A DNA stretch of 41,522 nt, from NCBI GenBank assembly GCA_030452985.1, contig JAKDLG010000024.1, positions 1 to 41,522 of the forward strand, written 5' to 3'. Made by a program: the position numbers and the translations under genes. Positions 8,675 through 16,264 of this stretch are shown here, one piece after another. A model generated the notes under the pieces. The model was not told the origin of the DNA, made no database searches, and saw nothing but the letters and a program-made list of their open reading frames with translations. Each line of letters begins with the position of its first letter. The first letter of the stretch is position 1. Origin of the DNA: Humibacillus sp. (lineage in GTDB: Bacteria > Actinomycetota > Actinomycetes > Actinomycetales > Dermatophilaceae).

Positions 8675-10342
8675 TCAGGGCATCGCCCCCAGCGCCTCGT
8701 CCTCGATCGCCGCCTCACGACGGGTGTCGTCGATGTAACGCTCGACCTGTTCGGGCGCCAGACGCACCTTCAGCGCGATGTAGTAGATGATCGCCGAGAA
8801 GACGATGAACACGGGGATCGCGGTGTCGAAGTGCAGCCAGCCCAGGCCACCGTAGTCACTGAACCACGACAGGATCGCCAGGCCACCGAGCCACGGGATG
8901 TACCAGGCCGCGCCGGCGACCCAGTTCCACTCCGGCTCCTTCTGGCCCCGGGCCCGGTTCACGATCATCATCACGCCGAGCAGCACGAAACCGAGCAGCA
9001 CGGCGATGAAGAGCTTGAGGTCGGTGCCCCAGCCGGTCCAGTAGACGATGAGGTTCGAGGACAGGAAGCCGAGGAAGGGGATCGTGTGCCCGCCGGGCAG
9101 GCGGAACGGCCGCTCCTGGTCGGGGATCTGCTTGCGCATCGCGGCCAGCACCAGCGGCCCGGAACCGAACGAGAGCACCGTGGCCGAGGTGATGAAGCCG
9201 ACGAGCTGCTGCCAGCTGGGGAACGGCAGGAACAGGATCAGCCCGACCACGAAGCTGACCAACAGGCTGACGAAGGGCACGCCACGGTCGGTCGTCTTCG
9301 CGAGCGACTGAGGGGCGTTGCCGTTGCGGCCCATCGCGTAGGCGATGCGCGAGGTGACCGTGATGTAGATCAGGCCCGTGTCGGCCGGCGAGACGATCGC
9401 GTCGATGTAGAGCAGCACCGCGAGCCAGCTGAGCCCGAGAAGGGTGGCCACCGCGGCCAGCGGGCCGAAGTCGTTGGCGAAGCTCAGTTTCGACCAGCCT
9501 CCAGCAATGTCAGTCGGATTGAGGCTTCCGATGAAGGCGACCTGCAGCGCGATGTAGATGACGGCGGTGAGCAGAACCGAGCCGATGACCGCCAGCGGCA
9601 CGTTCTTGCTCGGATTGTCGGTCTCGCCGGCTAGCTCGATGCCTTGGCGGAACCCGAGGTAGGAGAAGACCACCCCGGAGGTCGCGATGGCGGTGAAGAC
9701 CCCGTGCCACCCCTCTGGCAGGAACCCCTGGGTGGTGAAGTTGTTGCCGTTGAACTGGGTGAACAGGAACGCGAGGATCACCAGGATGATGATGAAGAGC
9801 TTCCACCACACCAGCGCGGTGTTGACCCGCGCGAACCACTGGATGCCGATGTAGTTGATCACCACGAAGACGGCCATCGCGATGACGGCCACGGTCAGGC
9901 CCAAGGGAGTGAGAGTGTGCACCGTGCTGCCGTCGACCTGGTGCGCCACCGTGAACGGTGCGTACTTCGTGGCGTACTGCAGGGCGCCCTCGACCTCGAT
10001 CGGCGCCACGCTCATGCACGCGATCCACGTGATCCAGCCGGTCGTGTAGCTCGCGAACGAACCGAACGACATGTGCGGGAAGCGCACAACGCCGCCAGAG
10101 AGCGGGAACATGGTGCCGAGCTCCGCGTAGCACAGGCCGATGAACATGATCATGACCGCACCGATGGCCCACGAGAAAATGGCCCCCGGGCCGGCGGTCT
10201 GGGATGCGTTCAGGGCACCGAACAGCCAGCCCGAACCGATGATGGACCCGACGCTGGCGAAGAGCAGCCCCACCTTTCCGATGTGTCTTCGCAGCTCATG
10301 ACCCTCTTGAATGTCCGAGGGTCCTTCCTTCACGCTCGTCAT
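8675..10342 (-). CDS. APC-family amino-acid permease
   Basis: A 555-residue integral membrane protein with about 12 hydrophobic segments. The first helix LLFASVGSIIGSGWLFG contains the APC substrate-binding GSG motif (IGSGW). GLCYAELGTMFPLSGG on helix 3 and a SGVVFSYLGFRQGIELAGE segment on helix 6 are typical of the amino acid-polyamine-organocation superfamily. The tail (RLAPEQVERYIDDTRREAA) is cytosolic. ATG 10342 is chosen because GGAGGAG lies just upstream (about 10348-10354). It converges on the ALDH gene, only 54 bases apart, so it probably supplies the substrate of the catabolic block. Substrate specificity cannot be read from sequence. Confidence 0.88.
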   Translation of the reverse strand: MTSVKEGPSDIQEGHELRRHIGKVGLLFASVGSIIGSGWLFGALNASQTAGPGAIFSWAIGAVMIMFIGLCYAELGTMFPLSGGVVRFPHMSFGSFASYTTGWITWIACMSVAPIEVEGALQYATKYAPFTVAHQVDGSTVHTLTPLGLTVAVIAMAVFVVINYIGIQWFARVNTALVWWKLFIIILVILAFLFTQFNGNNFTTQGFLPEGWHGVFTAIATSGVVFSYLGFRQGIELAGETDNPSKNVPLAVIGSVLLTAVIYIALQVAFIGSLNPTDIAGGWSKLSFANDFGPLAAVATLLGLSWLAVLLYIDAIVSPADTGLIYITVTSRIAYAMGRNGNAPQSLAKTTDRGVPFVSLLVSFVVGLILFLPFPSWQQLVGFITSATVLSFGSGPLVLAAMRKQIPDQERPFRLPGGHTIPFLGFLSSNLIVYWTGWGTDLKLFIAVLLGFVLLGVMMIVNRARGQKEPEWNWVAGAAWYIPWLGGLAILSWFSDYGGLGWLHFDTAIPVFIVFSAIIYYIALKVRLAPEQVERYIDDTRREAAIEDEALGAMP

Positions 10343-10525
10343 CGCATCTCCTCCGTGTCGGTCAAGATCATCCCCCTGCTCGCTACCGAAATTACGCCGC
10401 AAACAACCACCGCGCATTCAGGTAACTCACATCTTTGCCCGATAGAACCCGTTCGGCCCACGCCTGTTCTGACGGTTCCGCCGGTGCACGGAAAGCATGA
10501 CGCCAGCGGCCAAACGTCCGGCTTC

Positions 10526-10573
10526 TGGATGCCGCTGAGCGGGCTCGTCAGCGACCCGACCTCACGGCATCCG
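10526..10573 (-). terminator. Hairpin at the end of the PYROXD2-like gene
   Basis: On the minus strand GGATGCCG (10573-10566) overlaps the stop region of the oxidoreductase and pairs with CGGCATCC (10533-10526). An inner pairing GCTGA/TCAGC adds to the stem. No U-tract follows, so efficiency is uncertain. Both arms contain the octamer that is over-represented through the window. Confidence 0.45.
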
Positions 10574-12157
10574 GAGCAGGCGCGACCACACCGTCTTGTT
10601 CAGCACCCGCTTCACGCTGCGCCCTCGGCCGTCGCTCCAGAGGGCGGCGCGCGCCGCGTTCCAGCCACAGGCGCCGTGCACTCCGCCACCGGGGTGGGCC
10701 GACGCCCCGGCGAGGTAGAGACCCGAGACGAAGGTCTCCGGGCGGCCGAGGCCGGGTGTGGGGCGGAACACCAGCTGCTGGTGCAACCCCGACGTGCCTG
10801 CGTTGATGGCGCCGCCGACGAGGCTGCGGTTGACACCTTCGAGATCACTCGGCGACTGCACGTGCCGAGCCGACACCGCGTCGCCGAACCCGGGCGCCAC
10901 CCGTTCGACGGCATCCTGCATGCGTTGCACCTGCCGGTCGAACGTCGTTCCACTCCAGTCGATCTCGCGGGGCACATGGGTGTAGGCCCAGGCCGACTCG
11001 GTCCCGGCCGGCGAGCGGCTGGGGTCACTCACCGTCATCTGCCCGAAGAGCAGGAACGGCGCTACGGGTGCCCGACCGACAGTGAGGTCAGAGGCGAAGT
11101 CGACGAACCCGTCGACGTCGACGCCGAGGTGCACGGTACCCGCCCCGCGCACACCGTCGTTCGCCCACGGGACCGGACGGTCGAGCGCCCAGTTGACCTT
11201 GATCGTGGCGCTGTCCCACTGGAAGCGGTCGAGGTCGACCCGCAGCCGGGGCGGCAGCAGCGCCTCACCCACGAGGTCGCGGTAGAGCGCCGGCGCGGGC
11301 ACGTCGGCGAGCACGGCCCGTCGAACTCGCACCCGGCTGCCGTCGCCGAGCCGCACCCCCACCGCCCGACCCCGCGACACGTCGATGCCGACCACCGGTG
11401 AGCCGGTGCGAAACTGGACTCCCACGTTCTCGGCCCGGGCTCGCATGGCGGCGGCGAGCTCGCCCGCACCGCCGGCGGGCACCGGGAAGCCGACGTCCTG
11501 GGCGAGCATCGCGAGCAGCCAGCCGAACAGGGCGCTGCCGGCGCCTTCGGGAGGGATGTCGCTGTGCATCGCGTTGCCGGTGAGCAGCAGGGCGGGAAGG
11601 TCTCCGGAGAACCGCTCCTGCGCCATCCGACGCACCGGCGAGACGGCGAGCCGGGCGAAGTCGAGCGTGCCCGCCGCCCCGAGCCGCGCCAGCAACCGGG
11701 CCGTGGAGGTGATCGGCGGTAGCGGGGTGAAGAGGGCATCGAGCAGCGGGTCGCGCACCCGCTGCCAGTGCTCGAACATCTCGGTCCACGCCTGGCCGTC
11801 CCCGGGGGCGGCCGCCTCCAGACCCGCAGCCGTGTCGTCGACCCGTGACCGCAGCACGGCCGCCCGGCCGTCGTCGAGCGCGTGAGCCAGCGGGTCGGGA
11901 GCCGAGCGCCACCGCAGCCCGTGGTCCTCGAGGTGCAGCCCGCGGATGACCGGGCTCGCGGCCGCCAGCGGGTAGAAGGCGCTGAAGAGGTCGGTGACGA
12001 AGCCGGGGCGGGTCACCTCGGCGCTGCGAACAGCGCCTCCGACCTCGTCGTTGGCCTCGACCACGACGACGTCCCACCCGGCATCGCCCAACGCGATCGC
12101 GGCCACGAGGCCGTTGGGTCCGGCACCGACGACAACGGCGTCCGCCTGGTCACTCAC
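10562..12157 (-). CDS. NAD(P)/FAD-dependent oxidoreductase, phytoene-desaturase / PYROXD2-like
   Basis: A 531-residue flavoprotein. After the GTG start the FAD motif VVVGAGPNGLVAA lies at about residues 8-20, followed by VVVVEANDEVGG. The C-terminal block PGLGRPETFVSGLYLAGASAHPGGGVHG is the second FAD-contact motif of the phytoene desaturase-like/RETSAT/PYROXD2 group. GGAGGAG (12164-12170) is 6 bases ahead of the GTG, which is why I prefer it to an ATG ten codons upstream. Bacterial PYROXD2-like proteins have no settled reaction, and carotenoid genes are absent nearby, so carotenoid synthesis is unlikely. It lies behind the permease on the same strand, separated by 219 bases that must hold the permease promoter. 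Confidence 0.8.
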   Translation of the reverse strand: MSDQADAVVVGAGPNGLVAAIALGDAGWDVVVVEANDEVGGAVRSAEVTRPGFVTDLFSAFYPLAAASPVIRGLHLEDHGLRWRSAPDPLAHALDDGRAAVLRSRVDDTAAGLEAAAPGDGQAWTEMFEHWQRVRDPLLDALFTPLPPITSTARLLARLGAAGTLDFARLAVSPVRRMAQERFSGDLPALLLTGNAMHSDIPPEGAGSALFGWLLAMLAQDVGFPVPAGGAGELAAAMRARAENVGVQFRTGSPVVGIDVSRGRAVGVRLGDGSRVRVRRAVLADVPAPALYRDLVGEALLPPRLRVDLDRFQWDSATIKVNWALDRPVPWANDGVRGAGTVHLGVDVDGFVDFASDLTVGRAPVAPFLLFGQMTVSDPSRSPAGTESAWAYTHVPREIDWSGTTFDRQVQRMQDAVERVAPGFGDAVSARHVQSPSDLEGVNRSLVGGAINAGTSGLHQQLVFRPTPGLGRPETFVSGLYLAGASAHPGGGVHGACGWNAARAALWSDGRGRSVKRVLNKTVWSRLLRMP

Positions 12158-12592
12158 GCTGTTCTCCTCCGGCTCGGGCGACCTCATCCTCTCCCACCGT
12201 GGAGCTGCGCGGCACCTCCTTACGGGCGGGAGGTCGCGCGCCGAGTCGGGTCGCTCGGATCACCGATGTGGGTACGGGGAGGAGGCGCACAGCTCGCGAG
12301 CTCGACGACGAAAGGATGGCCACAGTGACGAAGTTCGGTTCCACCCTGATGACCGAGCAGGGTCGCGCCCCCTATGCGGAGTCGGTACTGGGCGCGGTCG
12401 CTCAGGCGATCGAGACCATTCGCGAGCTCCCCCCCGAGGGTTGTGCAGGCACGAGCTGACCGGTGAAAGGACTTCCGCCCGGGCCGTGACGGTCCGGCCC
12501 CGCCCGGTGTCCTAACCCATGAAGGCTCGAGATGAGCCGATCAGCGCCCGTGACATCACCACGGTCCCCATCCATCGATTCAAGGAGCAACC
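12158..12592. other. Regulatory gap before the Asp23 cluster
   Basis: Between divergent genes. It holds one doubtful small ORF (12325-12459, separate entry). GGGTAC inside GATGTGGGTACGGGG near 12283 looks like the -10 of a stress sigma-B-type promoter, but I could not find a matching GNNT -35 at 14-16 bases. AAGGAG at 12582-12587 is the ribosome-binding site of the first Asp23 gene. Confidence 0.4.
12325..12459 (+). CDS. Possible 44-residue protein, unknown
   Basis: Starts at GTG 12325, 9 bases after AAAGG (12311-12315); an ATG at 12316 in the same frame sits too close to that site. The product has an amphipathic stretch PYAESVLGAVAQAIETI and ends ELPPEGCAGTS. I do not recognise it. It lies on the same strand as the Asp23 cluster and 133 bases ahead of it, so it could be its first cistron or simply noise. 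Confidence 0.3.
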   Translation: MTKFGSTLMTEQGRAPYAESVLGAVAQAIETIRELPPEGCAGTS

Positions 12593-13162
12593 ATGAGCGA
12601 GAACATCACCGAGGCCAAGCCCACCATCCCCAGCACCACGCAGGAGCAGAACGCCCGCGAGAAGCAGGAGCAGGAGCGGGCCCGTGAGCAGGAGGCCCAG
12701 GAGCAGCAGCCCGAGCCCAAGCAGCTCGACGACCTGCACACCGAGCACGGCGACACCACCATCGCCGACCAGGTGGTAGAGAAGATCGCCGGCATCGCGA
12801 CCCGCGAGGTCAGCGGCGTGTACGCGATGGGGTCGGCTGCCGGTCGCGCCATCAGCAACATCACCTCGAAGATCACCTCGTCGTCGAGCCGTGGCAGCGT
12901 CTCCAGCGGCGTGAGCGTCGAGAAGGGCGAGCGTCAGACCGCGATCGACGTCTCCGTCGTCGTCGACTACGGGGTCTCGATCGTCGAGGTCAGCGACAAC
13001 ATCCGTCAGAGCGTCATCGACGGCGTCGAGCACGCCACCGGGCTCGAGGTCGTCGAGGTCAACATCGACGTGACCGACGTGCACCTGCCCGAGGAGGACT
13101 CCGACGACGACCAGGGCGCCAGCACCGGTGGCAACAGCCGCCCGTCGGAGCGTCTCGCGTGA
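12593..13162 (+). CDS. Asp23/Gls24-family envelope stress protein
   Basis: A 189-residue protein. Residues 1-50 are a charged, Glu/Gln-rich, probably disordered arm. The Asp23 domain spans about 52-166: TTIADQVVEKIAGIATREVSGVYAMG is its classic opening with the GVxxMG turn, and IDVSVVVDYG followed by VEVNIDVTDVHLP form the later strands. Asp23 in Staphylococcus coats the inner membrane face, tethered by AmaP, and is induced by alkaline and envelope stress. AAGGAG at 12582-12587 precedes the ATG. The downstream gene starts inside its stop codon (GTGA), so the whole cluster appears to be one coupled operon. The long acidic arm is unlike the short Asp23 of Firmicutes. Confidence 0.88.
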   Translation: MSENITEAKPTIPSTTQEQNAREKQEQERAREQEAQEQQPEPKQLDDLHTEHGDTTIADQVVEKIAGIATREVSGVYAMGSAAGRAISNITSKITSSSSRGSVSSGVSVEKGERQTAIDVSVVVDYGVSIVEVSDNIRQSVIDGVEHATGLEVVEVNIDVTDVHLPEEDSDDDQGASTGGNSRPSERLA

Positions 13163-13341
13163 GCACGAGCCGCTACGCCGTTCTCGTCGGCCTCGTGCTC
13201 GGGTACGTCGCCGCCTTCGGTGGCTTCGGCCGCTTCGTGCTCGTCGGTGTGTTCGCCGCCATCGCCTGGGGTATCGGCCTGACCATCGAGGGCAAGCTCG
13301 ACGTCGGCTCGCTCCTGGGCCGGTCCTCGGACCGCCGCTGA
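13159..13341 (+). CDS. DUF2273-like small membrane protein
   Basis: A 60-residue protein with two hydrophobic helices: AVLVGLVLGYVAAFGGFGRF and VLVGVFAAIAWGIGLTIEG. The short polar tail KLDVGSLLGRSSDRR is typical of DUF2273, a small membrane protein that accompanies Asp23 and AmaP in many Gram-positive genomes. The GTG overlaps the previous stop (GTGA), and its own stop overlaps the next ATG (TGATG), giving translational coupling on both sides. The probable role is membrane anchoring or shaping of the Asp23 assembly; this is inferred from neighbourhood. Confidence 0.8.
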   Translation: MSTSRYAVLVGLVLGYVAAFGGFGRFVLVGVFAAIAWGIGLTIEGKLDVGSLLGRSSDRR

Positions 13342-13781
13342 TGACCACCACCGACGTGACTGACCGTCCCGCCGACACCCAGAACCCAGCCAGGACCGAC
13401 GCCCCTGTCGCCATTCCCCGCCCGGCCCTGACCGGTCGCGGTCGGCTCGTCATCTCTCAGCGCGTGATGGAGCAGCTGGTCAGTCAGGTGGCGAGCGAGA
13501 TCACGCAGGCCGGTGGTACGTCCGGCGGCTTGCTCGGCATCGGCGCTCACACCGACCTCTCGGCCCGGCCGGCGGCGAAGGTCGAGCTGTCGGGCCAGCA
13601 GGCGTCGGTCTCGCTCGACATCGTGCTCGGCTACCCCACCCCGCTGGCGGCCACGACCGACCGGGTTCGCCGCCATGTCGTGACCAAGGTGACCGCGCTG
13701 AGCGGGGTCGAGGTGACCCGCGTCGACATCGACGTGGTTGGCCTGCACCTGGCCACCGAGCAACGCGAGGCTCTGCGATGA
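13341..13781 (+). CDS. Second Asp23-family protein
   Basis: A 146-residue protein with an unstructured leader (about 1-35), then a compact Asp23 domain: RLVISQRVMEQLVSQVASEI, a central KVELSGQQASVSLDIVLGY strand pair, and VEVTRVDIDVVGLHL at the end. It lacks the GVYAMG turn, having a GGTSGGLLGIG loop in that position, so it is a divergent paralogue of the first cluster protein. ATG 13341 shares its A with the preceding TGA, and its stop overlaps the next start (ATGA at 13778-13781). It probably co-assembles with the other Asp23 proteins at the membrane. Confidence 0.8.
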   Translation: MTTTDVTDRPADTQNPARTDAPVAIPRPALTGRGRLVISQRVMEQLVSQVASEITQAGGTSGGLLGIGAHTDLSARPAAKVELSGQQASVSLDIVLGYPTPLAATTDRVRRHVVTKVTALSGVEVTRVDIDVVGLHLATEQREALR

Positions 13782-14365
13782 GCCGCGAAGACACTCCCAC
13801 GGTGAGCCCGGTGTCGCTGCGGCGGCGCCCGTCGCGAACGGTGCCGGCCACCATCGCCGCCGTCTGCGTGACCGCGGTGGGTGGGCTGCTCGCCTGGGCG
13901 GCCATTGCCCGCCTGGTCGACAGCCGGTGGCCCTCGTTCGTGGGTTGGACCCACCGCAACGTCGGTGACCTCACCTGGGGATCGGCGGCCGCAATCACTA
14001 TTGCTGTCGTGCTCGCCCTGGTCGGTCTCGTGCTGCTGGTCAGCGCGCTGGCGCCCGGCAAGCCGAACGCCTTCGTCATCGACGACAGCGACCTCGGCTC
14101 CGATGAGGTCGCATCGACCGAGCTCATCATGACGCGAAAGGCCGTGGCCAAGCTGGCGACCGCCCACGCCCATCAGGTGTCGGGAATCGACTCGGTGTCA
14201 GCCACCGTGACCAGCCGCGCGGTGCGGCTCACCGTCAGCTCGCCGTCGGCCCAGCGTGACGATCTGAGCCAGCGCGTGACCGCCGCGGTGCGAGAGGCAT
14301 TGGATGCCGTGCGCCTCACGCCCGCCCCCCAAGTGACCACAACCGTGAGGACGACCCAGCCATGA
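13778..14365 (+). CDS. DUF6286-like membrane protein of the Asp23 cluster
   Basis: A 195-residue protein with two transmembrane segments (about 25-48 and 70-92). A C-terminal soluble part (about 115-190) resembles an Asp23-like fold: MTRKAVAKLATAHAHQVSGI, then VSATVTSRAVRLTVSS and an alternating strand-helix pattern. This architecture matches what I recall as DUF6286. The topology suggests a membrane anchor carrying a cytosolic Asp23-type domain. It starts inside the previous stop (ATGA), and the following mini-ORF starts inside its stop (ATGA). Confidence 0.7.
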   Translation: MSREDTPTVSPVSLRRRPSRTVPATIAAVCVTAVGGLLAWAAIARLVDSRWPSFVGWTHRNVGDLTWGSAAAITIAVVLALVGLVLLVSALAPGKPNAFVIDDSDLGSDEVASTELIMTRKAVAKLATAHAHQVSGIDSVSATVTSRAVRLTVSSPSAQRDDLSQRVTAAVREALDAVRLTPAPQVTTTVRTTQP

Positions 14366-14406
14366 CCACCTCGAGGAATCCCGACGCGGGAAATGGTGTG
14401 GCATGA
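14362..14406 (+). CDS. 14-codon mini-ORF coupling two membrane-protein genes
   Basis: ATG 14362 overlaps the stop of the preceding gene (ATGA at 14362-14365). The frame ends at TGA 14404-14406, which overlaps the start of the AmaP-like gene (ATGA at 14403-14406). The peptide is MTTSRNPDAGNGVA. Having exact ATGA overlaps at both ends argues that ribosomes read through it to reach the next gene. It could be a translational relay with no functional peptide, or a vestige of a shortened cistron. Not recognised. Confidence 0.5.
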   Translation: MTTSRNPDAGNGVA

Positions 14407-15017
14407 GGGTGTTCTCCAGCGGACTCAACCGCACCTGGCTGGCCATCGTCGGTCTGGTGCTGCTGCTCACCGGCGCCTTGGCCACGATGGTCGCGACGGG
14501 GCTGCTCACCAAGGTGGTGAGCGGCAGCGCGCGCACGTCGGTGCCGGCATCCGGTGACCGTCTGCTCGAACGCGGTGCCACCGACTTCTTCGCCGACCAA
14601 GGCGTCATCATCGCCACCGCAGTGCTCGGCGTCGTGCTGGCGCTGCTCGGTCTGGCGTGGCTCATCGCGCAGGTGCCCCACACCAAGGCCGCCGCCACCC
14701 TGCGTCTACGCGACGACGCCTCGATGGGTCTGACCAGTGCCACCTCGGCGGTGCTCACTGACGTGGTCGTGGCCGATCTCGAGACCCTGCCCGGTGTGAA
14801 CAGCGCTACCGCGGTGCTACGTGGGAGTGCGAGCCACCCCCAGCTCACCGTCACGCTCACGGCATCCGACCGCACCGACGTGCGGTCTCTGCTGCGGGCG
14901 ATACAGACCGGGCCCGTCCGGCGACTGGCCCGGTCGCTCGACACCACCGTCGAGCACCTCGGCATCCAGGTCGACGTCAGCCCCGAGCGACGCACCTCCG
15001 ACAGCGTGACCCTCTGA
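14403..15017 (+). CDS. AmaP-like alkaline-shock membrane anchor
   Basis: A 204-residue protein. An N-terminal helix TWLAIVGLVLLLTGALATMV (about 11-30) and a second helix VIIATAVLGVVLALLGLAWL (about 73-92) flank a polar loop of some 40 residues. The C-terminal part carries an alternating strand-helix Asp23-like domain (ASMGLTSATSAVLTDVVVAD, then LTVTLTASDRTDVRSLLRAI). AmaP of Staphylococcus has the same two-helix hairpin and tethers Asp23 to the membrane. Its start overlaps the mini-ORF stop, and the sigma factor begins directly after its stop. Assignment to AmaP rests on topology and context. Confidence 0.7.
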   Translation: MRVFSSGLNRTWLAIVGLVLLLTGALATMVATGLLTKVVSGSARTSVPASGDRLLERGATDFFADQGVIIATAVLGVVLALLGLAWLIAQVPHTKAAATLRLRDDASMGLTSATSAVLTDVVVADLETLPGVNSATAVLRGSASHPQLTVTLTASDRTDVRSLLRAIQTGPVRRLARSLDTTVEHLGIQVDVSPERRTSDSVTL

Positions 15018-15020
15018 GTG

Positions 15021-15641
15021 ATGCTCGACCAGCCCGATGACGTTCCCAGGCCGGAAGCAGTCACACCGTCGGAGCGGGCCCTGCGCGAGTCGACCCTGGT
15101 CGTGCGCGCCCAGGACGGCGACGCCGGCGCCTTCGAACGGCTGGTGCACAGCTACGAGAAGGAGCTGCTCCGACTCGGCTACCGGATGCTGTCCGACCTC
15201 GGGGAGGCCCAGGATGCCGTGCAGGACTCGCTCGTGCTCTCCTGGCGGCAGCTGCCCACCCTGGAGGACCCTCGGGCCTTCCAGGCGTGGGTCTACCAGC
15301 TGATGACCCGACGGTGCCTGAACCTGCTGCGGTCTCGCCGCCGAAGACGGACGAGCCTGACGGGAGAAGGTGACCTCGACCAGGAGCCCGCGCAGCGTGC
15401 TGAGGGCGACCACCTCGACCCACCGTCAGCGGCGGCGCAGTCGTCGGCCCTGGGCGCGGGGCTCGACGTGGCCCTCACGACCCTCTCGGCGGAGCTGCGT
15501 GCCTGCTGGGTGCTCAAAGAGCTGCACCACCTGTCGTACCCCGAGATCGCCTACGCGATCGGCGTGCCCGTCGCCACCGTTCGCGGACGCATCGCTCGCG
15601 CCCGGCTCCACCTAGCGAAGGAGATGAGCGAATGGCGCTGA
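15021..15641 (+). CDS. ECF-type RNA polymerase sigma factor of the Asp23 cluster
   Basis: A 206-residue sigma-70 family protein. Region 2 (about 28-95) shows AFERLVHSYEKELLRLGYRM and the -10 recognition helix AQDAVQDSLVLSWRQL, ending in RCLNLLRSRRRR. Region 4 (about 152-200) contains the helix-turn-helix LSYPEIAYAIGVPVATVRGRI. The start is either GTG 15018 or the adjacent ATG 15021. The frame ends 10 bases inside the next gene, which encodes a zinc-motif protein, the usual position of a cognate anti-sigma. Sigma factors of this class transcribe stress regulons and often their own operon; I found no clear autoregulated promoter. Confidence 0.88.
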   Translation: MLDQPDDVPRPEAVTPSERALRESTLVVRAQDGDAGAFERLVHSYEKELLRLGYRMLSDLGEAQDAVQDSLVLSWRQLPTLEDPRAFQAWVYQLMTRRCLNLLRSRRRRRTSLTGEGDLDQEPAQRAEGDHLDPPSAAAQSSALGAGLDVALTTLSAELRACWVLKELHHLSYPEIAYAIGVPVATVRGRIARARLHLAKEMSEWR

Positions 15642-16264
15642 CCGATACCGGACGGCTCGGATGCGGCCGCGACGTCGACGACGTGTGGGCCCACATCGGC
15701 GACGAACCCGACGAGCACGAGGCCACGTGCCCCGACTGCCAGGCGGCCCGTGCCGACCTCGCCGGCCTGGCCTCGGCCACGACGGCCATGGTGGACAGCG
15801 ACCGCGACGACGCGCGCCTGGTCAACCAGCCGAGCGCCCTCGCCGCCATCGTCGCGATCGCGCGCACCGAGGTGCGTCGCGGACGCACCCTCCCCCTGAC
15901 CCTGCCTCCTCGACAGCCGTCCGACCTGCCCGCCGACCGGCCCCCGGTCAGCGAGACGGGTGAGCTCACGATCAGCGAACAGGCGGTGGCCAGCATCATC
16001 CGTCAGGCAAGTGACCGCGTCGCCGACGTGGAGGCGCGCCGCTGTCGAGTGAGCGTCGTTGACGACGAGCCCCGTTCGACCGCAACGGAAGCCGGCAGCC
16101 CGACCAGATTCTCCGTCGAGCTGTCACTGACCGTGGGCCGAGCCGTGCGAATCCCCGGGCTCGCCACGCAGCTGCGGCGCGCCATCACCACGGCGATCGA
16201 CGACCGCATCGGGGTCGGCGTCGCCTCCATCGACATCCACGTGGAGGACCTGCACGATGCCTGA
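15632..16264 (+). CDS. Putative zinc-binding anti-sigma factor fused to an Asp23 domain
   Basis: A 210-residue protein with two parts. The N-terminus contains DEHEATCPDC, an exact HxxxCxxC arrangement (H29, C33, C36) as in ZAS-type anti-sigma factors, with C11 or H21 as candidate fourth ligand. Residues 40-100 are a linker without an obvious membrane helix. Residues about 105-210 form an Asp23-type domain: GELTISEQAVASIIRQASDR, FSVELSLTVGR, and IGVGVASIDIHVEDLH. The gene overlaps the ECF sigma gene by 10 bases, the hallmark of a sigma/anti-sigma pair. I infer that it binds the sigma factor and that its Asp23 domain couples it to the Asp23 coat. That fusion is unusual in my experience. Confidence 0.72.
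   Translation: MALTDTGRLGCGRDVDDVWAHIGDEPDEHEATCPDCQAARADLAGLASATTAMVDSDRDDARLVNQPSALAAIVAIARTEVRRGRTLPLTLPPRQPSDLPADRPPVSETGELTISEQAVASIIRQASDRVADVEARRCRVSVVDDEPRSTATEAGSPTRFSVELSLTVGRAVRIPGLATQLRRAITTAIDDRIGVGVASIDIHVEDLHDA

Noticed and set aside
9644..11401. Long plus-strand frame opposite the permease and PYROXD2-like genes
   Set aside because: Asp/His/Arg-rich shadow; the opposite strand carries clear membrane and FAD motifs.
10562..12157. Carotenoid phytoene desaturase
   Set aside because: No phytoene synthase or other carotenoid genes nearby and closer resemblance to PYROXD2-like proteins.
12262..12290. Sigma-B promoter before the Asp23 cluster
   Set aside because: GGGTAC fits the -10 but the -35 spacing rule fails.
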